Below are positions 58,798-64,000 of a DNA stretch of 64,000 bases, piece by piece; the stretch's first letter is position 1, and each line of letters starts with the position of its first letter. A model generated the notes under the pieces. That model saw only the letters and a program-made list of their open reading frames with translations, did no database searches and was not told the DNA's origin. A program made the translations under genes and the position numbers. This DNA comes from Datisca glomerata (taxonomy: Eukaryota; Streptophyta; Magnoliopsida; Cucurbitales; Datiscaceae), in the NCBI GenBank assembly GCA_003255025.1, contig QANY01013371.1, positions 1,013,263 to 1,077,262 of the forward strand, in the 5' to 3' direction.

Positions 58798-60060
58798 GAA
58801 ACAAGTATAGGAACATATTATGTCCTTTTAGGAAAATAAGAAACCTATTAAATTAGAAATTCATATGAAATCTGAACTAACTTATATGATTATCACAAGC
58901 ATCTAACACAAAATAAGAACTAAGTCATTCAATTTATTTTTATACAAAAGGCCATATATTTCAGCATCAACATCAAATAGCGTTTAACCATTTCTAGATA
59001 TTCTTTCACCATTCTAAATTAAAATAGCCACATACACAAATACAAAAGGGAAAATAAAAATTCTCAAACTCTTAAAATTAAGAAATTTGATGAAAATGTA
59101 CCTTGTTAGTGTGTACTTATTACTTAATTTAGATGTACAAATTACATCAAGTAGTAAGCTTTAAAATCTTAAACTATATTTTCAATCAGTAAAGATAGCC
59201 ACACCAAGCCAACCACATTCTCCAACCAAAACAGACATTTGAAAACACTTAATACTTGCAATACTACACTAACTTACAAGAGCGTCCGTTTATTAATTTT
59301 TAGTGTACCAAAGATTCTAAAAAGAGTTGGTAGCTTTCAAGATGTTGAATAAAATCCAGAAAGAGCAATTCAAAAACAAGATGCAATCTAGACATATGGT
59401 TGAGTTCAGTTGCACGGAATGATACCGATAGAAATGCATTAAATCATGCTCCTCCCCAAGCAGAAACTGGATATGGAGTCTTAGAAAAACTAGGCTGGAG
59501 ATGGAGAACATTGTCTCTCAACTTGTAGACTTTGAAGCTTAGGTTGTACTTACCCATTTCATGATTTTTATTAATACATTACACTTCTACAAATCAAAAG
59601 AAAAAAACATAATAAATAAGAATTTAATCAAATATATCATCCATATATTATAGTTCATCTTCATACAGTGGCAAAATTCAAATCAACATTTCTAAATTAT
59701 CAGATTAGACCAGAGGTTACAAAAGCAATAGAAGCATGTCAACAGTAAAACAAGTGCATTAGATTTTAAAGTCAACAAAACATCTAAACTCTCTATCATA
59801 TACTTCTTCGATCATTAGAACCATCGAAGAAAAAAAAGACATTGAAAACAATGGGTTACTCTTGCCAAGCAGAGAGGATAAAGAAGACGGAGACAAAGAG
59901 AGCCCTCCTAACAAACGAAATGAAAGTCGTTCCTCTGAGTACTAGATCCGAAGACCCAATAGCGGAAGAGAGGTTCTATGTAAAAACACAACATAGACTA
60001 GATTCTCTGACCACTGCACTTTCTAACAGACCATTGAGATGGAGTTAACCGAGTCTGCTT
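58798..60060. other. AT-rich spacer with unrecognised short ORFs
   Basis: No supported gene. A 68-aa plus-strand frame (59842-60048; charged, KKTETKRALLTNEMKVVPLS) and a 64-aa minus-strand frame (59317-59511) could be exon scraps. I recognise neither. Confidence 0.4.
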
Positions 60061-61225
60061 TTGACATTTTAGATGTGCTTCGAGGGTATTTTTTTACTCT
60101 GAGGATTGCGTTGAGTTTGCTGAAGAAGAAGAAGAATGATATTTTTGTTGAAGAAACTAGTGATCCTCGTAGGAAAAAATGAGTGTGGGGGAGTGAGTAC
60201 AGGTTGATGTGATTTTTACATGAGAAAGAAAAATAAATGATGAAGAAAAAAAGAGTTAAGTTGAGTTAATATTAATTATGGTGAGTCAGGAGTGTAGAAT
60301 TTTAAGTTTTGAAAAATGTGTATAAAAATCTTATGTGAAAAGAGTGTAGAATTTCAATAAATCTTTAATATTCTACTAAAATTTTCAACTATGGCTTCGG
60401 GTACATGTTTTAGCCCTTTTTTTAATATAATGTTTTTAGCCTTTGTGGGATCACAATCTGAATATACATGTGGCATCAGAAGGAACATATACATGTGGCA
60501 TCAGAAGGAACATATCCATGTGGCACCGCACCCTGTCAAAGACTATCGTGCACTGATCATTTACTATTATCCAAAAAGACCAAAAAGCACCCAAATCCCA
60601 TGCACATTGCACCGACTGGCGACTCCTCTCTCTCCCCAATAATTCTAATCCGTCGGTGCTCCAATTATACAATCTGTGGCAAATCTTTCTCACTCACCAG
60701 CTCCTTGTTGTAAATACAAGAGAAGTAAGGTTGTTATCGTCAATACAATAGTTTGTCGTTTCTAAATTCCGCTCTCTTTTATCGGATTCCATTTCCCCAC
60801 AGCCAGTCCTCCCCAACTCCATATTAATTAATGCTCGTTTTTCTTTTTCACCTAAATTACTGGTTTTGACAAAAATAGGGTTCCATATCAATATTCCCCA
60901 TTTCACCTTCTTCTCTTTTTCACCATAACTAAAAAGAAAAAAAAGTAGACTGTAAGTCCAAGTTGGTTTTTTTTGGGTAGTTGCAGTCCGTTTTACTGTT
61001 ATTATTAGGAAGAAAAGAAGAGCAGAGAAACCAGAGGATAACTTACTCTCCATCTGGACCTCTCTCCCTCCCACGTTTTTCTATGGTCGAAAAAACATTC
61101 ACAAAGCACAAGGGAGAAGAGAAGGAACAAAAAGTCCTCCATTTTCTGTAGATTTCATCTGCTTTCTCATTTCTGAGAAAGCAAAGCAGGGAGAAGCCTC
61201 CGACATTCAAATATACCCATACCCA
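60061..61225. other. Upstream region of the PC-esterase-like gene
   Basis: Noncoding. It contains a 25-bp tandem repeat (60462-60525) and a pyrimidine-rich leader region (60900-61150), ending in the likely first 5'UTR exon before the intron donor at 61226. Confidence 0.5.
60462..60525. repeat. 25-bp tandem repeat, 2.6 copies
   Basis: ATATACATGTGG plus CATCAGAAGGAAC repeats at 60462, 60487 and (with one change, partial) 60512. Confidence 0.9.
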
Positions 61226-61407
61226 GTAAGCTCATAGTCCTCTCTTTATGTAATTTTATATGTTTTTCTCGAGAAAATCGAAAGCTTGCCCTTTAAAAAA
61301 GAAACCAATTTTCTCGAGAAAATCAACTTTACCATGTTGCTTTTTCTTATTTAATCTTTCTTGTTTTTTTTCTGGGTTTCCTTATTGTGCTCTAATATTC
61401 ATTTCAG
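61226..61407 (+). other. 5'UTR intron of the PC-esterase-like gene
   Basis: Donor CCCA|GTAAGCTC and acceptor TTCATTTCAG directly abutting the ATG at 61408; T-rich interior. A leader intron that ends right at the start codon is plausible for plant genes. Read-through of the region has no in-frame ATG continuous with the main frame. Confidence 0.6.
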
Positions 61408-63222
61408 ATGCCGCCGGAGAAGGGGTTCCTAACGGTGGCGTCGAACCCATGGGTTATAAGGTCGAGACCGTTGCTCCATTGGCATTACGGAGTTCTAACG
61501 ACTTTAGTCCTTGCTGGGATGGTTTTCGTTTGGAGCATCGACGGCTGCACCGTAAAGAGCTTCATTGATGCTTGGAGGTTTCGCCAGGATTATCGCACCT
61601 TCCGGGTAAGTAGTACGCCTTCGAATCTCACCCATATTCATCGGATTTTTTTCCCTACAAATCACACCAATGAGACCAAATTCAACATTTACAATCCGAT
61701 TAATTTATCCCAATCCATTTCCGATCAAACTTCTCAAGATTCTGGAGAACCCCACCAGAGCCGACCAGAGGCTCCGGTTCGAGCTAATTTGAGCTGGGTT
61801 TCAGTTGAATTAGAACCCAACTTGACCTCCAATCTTCTGGCTCGATGGAAGGCTCCAGGAGGCGAGCCATGCAGAGAGTCGAAGACGGTAGAAATTTCGA
61901 TTCCGGGATTGGATGCCCGGAATCTGATAGAGTTATCTGCCGGTGATATTCATGAATTCGGTTTTGAAGCATTGGACGAGAACGGAAATACTCGGTGTTT
62001 AGGTGGTGATTACTTTGAGACTGATCTATCAGGAGAGAAATGGAAATCTCGCCCTCTACTAAAAGATTTCGGAAATGGGTCTTACTCGATTTCACTTCAA
62101 GTTCACCCAGATTTTACCGGAGACTACAATCTCACTCTAATTCTACTCTTCAGGCACTTTGAGGGCCTTAAATTTTCCCCCAACCGTTTCGCCTTCGATA
62201 AAGAGCTTCGAAAACTCCCACTCAGATTCTCTAAAACCTCGGCCCAACTGCCTGAGCTACAAACTTGCCGTGAATCTGATTTCAGCCGAGATATATGGAC
62301 AGGACGGTGGACTCGGCATGGCAAAAACGATGACTGCCAAATTAGCAACGACGGCCGCTATAGATGCCTGGACCCTGATTTCCCTTGCCAGATCCCCTGG
62401 TGTAATGGTTCATTGGGGTCATTGGAGAGCAATGGTTGGGTCTACTCGGCTCACTGTTCATTTAAAATGTTTTCTAGTGATTCTGCTTGGGATTGCTTAA
62501 GAGGGCGATGGATTTTCTTCTGGGGTGATTCGAATCACGTTGATACAATTAGGAACATGCTCAATTTTGTCTTAGATTTGCCTGAAATTCGATCAGTCCC
62601 CAGACGATTCGATTTGAACTTCTCCAACCCAAAAGACCCTTCTCAATCGGTTCGAATTACAAGCATTTTCAATGGGCATTGGAATGAAACCCAGAATTAC
62701 CAAGGCCTTAATTCTTTAAAAGATGAAGGCTTTAGGAATTTACTGAAGAAATATTTCTCAGAAGACACAGTACCAGACACTGTGATTATGAATTCTGGTT
62801 TACACGATGGCGTTTTTTGGTCTAATATTAGAACATTTTGTTTAGGAGCAGAGTATGCAGCTTCATTCTGGGCAGAAATAATGGAATCAGTGAGACGGAG
62901 AGGGGTAGTTGTTCCCAAAGTGTTTTACAGAACCACAGTCGCGACTGGCGGATACGCCCGGACGTTAGCGTTTAACCCTAACAAAATGGAGGCATTCAAT
63001 GGAGTAGTAATAGAGAAGTTGAAGAAAGCCGGGGTTATCTCTGGTATAATTGATAACTTTGATATGACTTTTCCTTGGCATTTCAATAACAGGTGCAACG
63101 ATGGTGTCCATTACGGCCGTGCTCCGGCGAATATGAAGTGGAGGGACGGCCAAATCGGCCACCAGTATTTTGTAGACTTAATGTTAGCTCATGTTCTTCT
63201 AAATGCACTCTGTGCAAGGTAA
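61408..63222 (+). CDS. NXPE/PC-esterase-like type II membrane protein (604 aa)
   Basis: Single uninterrupted coding exon. The cytosolic N-terminus (1-26) is followed by one membrane segment (about 27-44, YGVLTTLVLAGMVFVWSI), giving a type II anchor as in Golgi enzymes. Residues about 125-270 look like an Ig/filamin-like beta domain (WVSVELEP ... YSISLQVHPDFTGDYNLTL). A Cys-rich connector follows (287-350; TGRWTRHGKNDDCQI, CQIPWC). The esterase-like domain has FWGDSN with Ser 375 and, near the end, NDGVHYG with Asp 565 and His 568; this GDS...DxxH layout is that of TBL/CAS1/NXPE PC-esterases. About eleven N-glycosylation sequons lie in the luminal part. The substrate is unknown; cell-wall or glycan acyl modification is inferred from the fold. 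The ATG follows an intron acceptor and is the first in frame. Confidence 0.88.
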   Translation: MPPEKGFLTVASNPWVIRSRPLLHWHYGVLTTLVLAGMVFVWSIDGCTVKSFIDAWRFRQDYRTFRVSSTPSNLTHIHRIFFPTNHTNETKFNIYNPINLSQSISDQTSQDSGEPHQSRPEAPVRANLSWVSVELEPNLTSNLLARWKAPGGEPCRESKTVEISIPGLDARNLIELSAGDIHEFGFEALDENGNTRCLGGDYFETDLSGEKWKSRPLLKDFGNGSYSISLQVHPDFTGDYNLTLILLFRHFEGLKFSPNRFAFDKELRKLPLRFSKTSAQLPELQTCRESDFSRDIWTGRWTRHGKNDDCQISNDGRYRCLDPDFPCQIPWCNGSLGSLESNGWVYSAHCSFKMFSSDSAWDCLRGRWIFFWGDSNHVDTIRNMLNFVLDLPEIRSVPRRFDLNFSNPKDPSQSVRITSIFNGHWNETQNYQGLNSLKDEGFRNLLKKYFSEDTVPDTVIMNSGLHDGVFWSNIRTFCLGAEYAASFWAEIMESVRRRGVVVPKVFYRTTVATGGYARTLAFNPNKMEAFNGVVIEKLKKAGVISGIIDNFDMTFPWHFNNRCNDGVHYGRAPANMKWRDGQIGHQYFVDLMLAHVLLNALCAR

Positions 63223-64000
63223 GAGCGAAGAGATAATTTTGTAATTTTGTAGCTGGGAAATGAGGGTGAACTTGTGTCGTTATCATTTGGCATGAGTGTA
63301 AAAGAACAGCACCCCCACCCAGGGAAGGGAAATACACCATGAATGCCAAATTTTTGGGAACTTAATGCTAAGATCTGTGGTAGAGATGATTGGGTATTGA
63401 AGATGGAGGATGAGTGTTTGATTTATATATTTGAATTTACACTTTTATTTGCTTCTGAGTTAGATGGAGAGGAGCATTCTTTGTTTGTTTGTTTGCTTGT
63501 ATATTTGTTAAGTAAAATTTTTGGATTATGTAATTATAATGTAATGCACTTCCATTATCAATACAATCTTCTATATTTGTTTTAGGAATTGCAGTGGGAT
63601 TAGTAGTGATTCCTTTAAGGCTATGTTAATAATTTCCTTCCATTTATTATTCTAAAGACGATCAAAGTCGGAGCAATCAAAGTCGGAGCGAGGAGGGAAT
63701 GTTTACTGTTGTTGCAGTATGACTTCTCATTTGTTCGGTTTTACAGTAAGTAGTCAGATGCGGGCTAAGAAGTCCTGATGTTCTTAACAAATACTTAAAT
63801 TTGTTAAAAACAATAGCTCTAACTGAATTATCAAGTTGTTAAATTAGTGAGCTTTTATATCGCCTTCAATTTAGTTGGTAAAACTCCTCATTGGTGAGAA
63901 ACCAAAAAAAAAAAAAAACATGCCATTTTCATTATCCATTTCATAACATTCAAAATGGTCTTGATTAGATTATCCAACTTAATTGATCCACAATCACAAA
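63223..64000. other. 3' flank of the PC-esterase-like gene
   Basis: 3'UTR-like AT-rich DNA with a possible polyadenylation area around 63520-63580 (TATAATGTAATGC...CAATACAATC). There is a duplicated AAAGTCGGAGC (63664-63692) and an A-run at 63904-63919. No further gene is seen to the window end. Confidence 0.5.

Noticed and set aside
61784..62095. Minus-strand ORFs within 61784-63349
   Set aside because: All overlap the intact 604-aa CDS in antisense and show no family features.

Overview
The window looks like repeat-rich, AT-rich nuclear DNA of a flowering plant, most likely a eudicot. The evidence is two intron-bearing or promoter-flanked genes of plant families, plant-type Copia, Gypsy, L1, MULE and CACTA elements, and no bacterial operon structure. 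A cucurbit-like genome would fit the repeat style, but I cannot prove the species from sequence alone.

Only two genes look intact, both on the + strand. At 41641-45468 there is a nine-exon alpha/beta-hydrolase gene of the UPF0613/DUF1749 family (about 352 aa; Ser-Asp-His triad visible). At 61408-63222 there is a 604-aa uninterrupted CDS, preceded by a 5'UTR intron. It encodes a type II membrane protein with a luminal Ig/filamin-like part and a GDS...DxxH (NXPE / PC-esterase-like) domain. Three other host-gene families appear only as fragments: SEC22 (9735-9895, minus, inside a CACTA-like element), a GATL-type glycosyltransferase 5' end (57373-57516, plus), and a GRF zinc-finger protein (58441-58797, minus).

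Layout. 1-5610: decayed Ty3/Gypsy element. 5611-8640: AT-rich intergenic DNA with microsatellites. 8640-10975: CACTA-like element with the SEC22 fragment. 10990-11450: Copia gag scrap cut by a second CACTA-like end. 12110-26262: nest of Copia elements. Here an LTR-A-family element is split into a minus-strand 3' half (12110-15004) and a plus-strand 5' half (15005-17078 and 24567-26130), and a second Copia (17079-24561, minus, target duplication AAAAT) sits inside its gag. 26265-33480: MULE with a ULP1-like protease gene (+) and a MuDR-type transposase gene (-) converging; all its noncoding parts carry a palindromic 42-43-bp repeat family. 34131-40500: Copia scrap, then an L1 LINE (-) that is itself interrupted by an LTR-A solo LTR. 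41641-45468: hydrolase gene. 46836-56947: full-length but decayed Copia with both LTRs. 57373-58135: GATL fragment broken at a ~185-bp tandem array of perfect palindromes. 58441-60060: decayed minor ORFs. 61226-63222: PC-esterase-like gene.

The genes do not form a pathway. The main story is layered transposon insertion, capture of gene fragments, and palindromic tandem repeats that spread inside the elements. No complete new defence or metabolic system is visible. The best candidates for something undescribed are the CGTGTAG palindromic repeat family inside the MULE and the double-palindrome array at 57517-58135.
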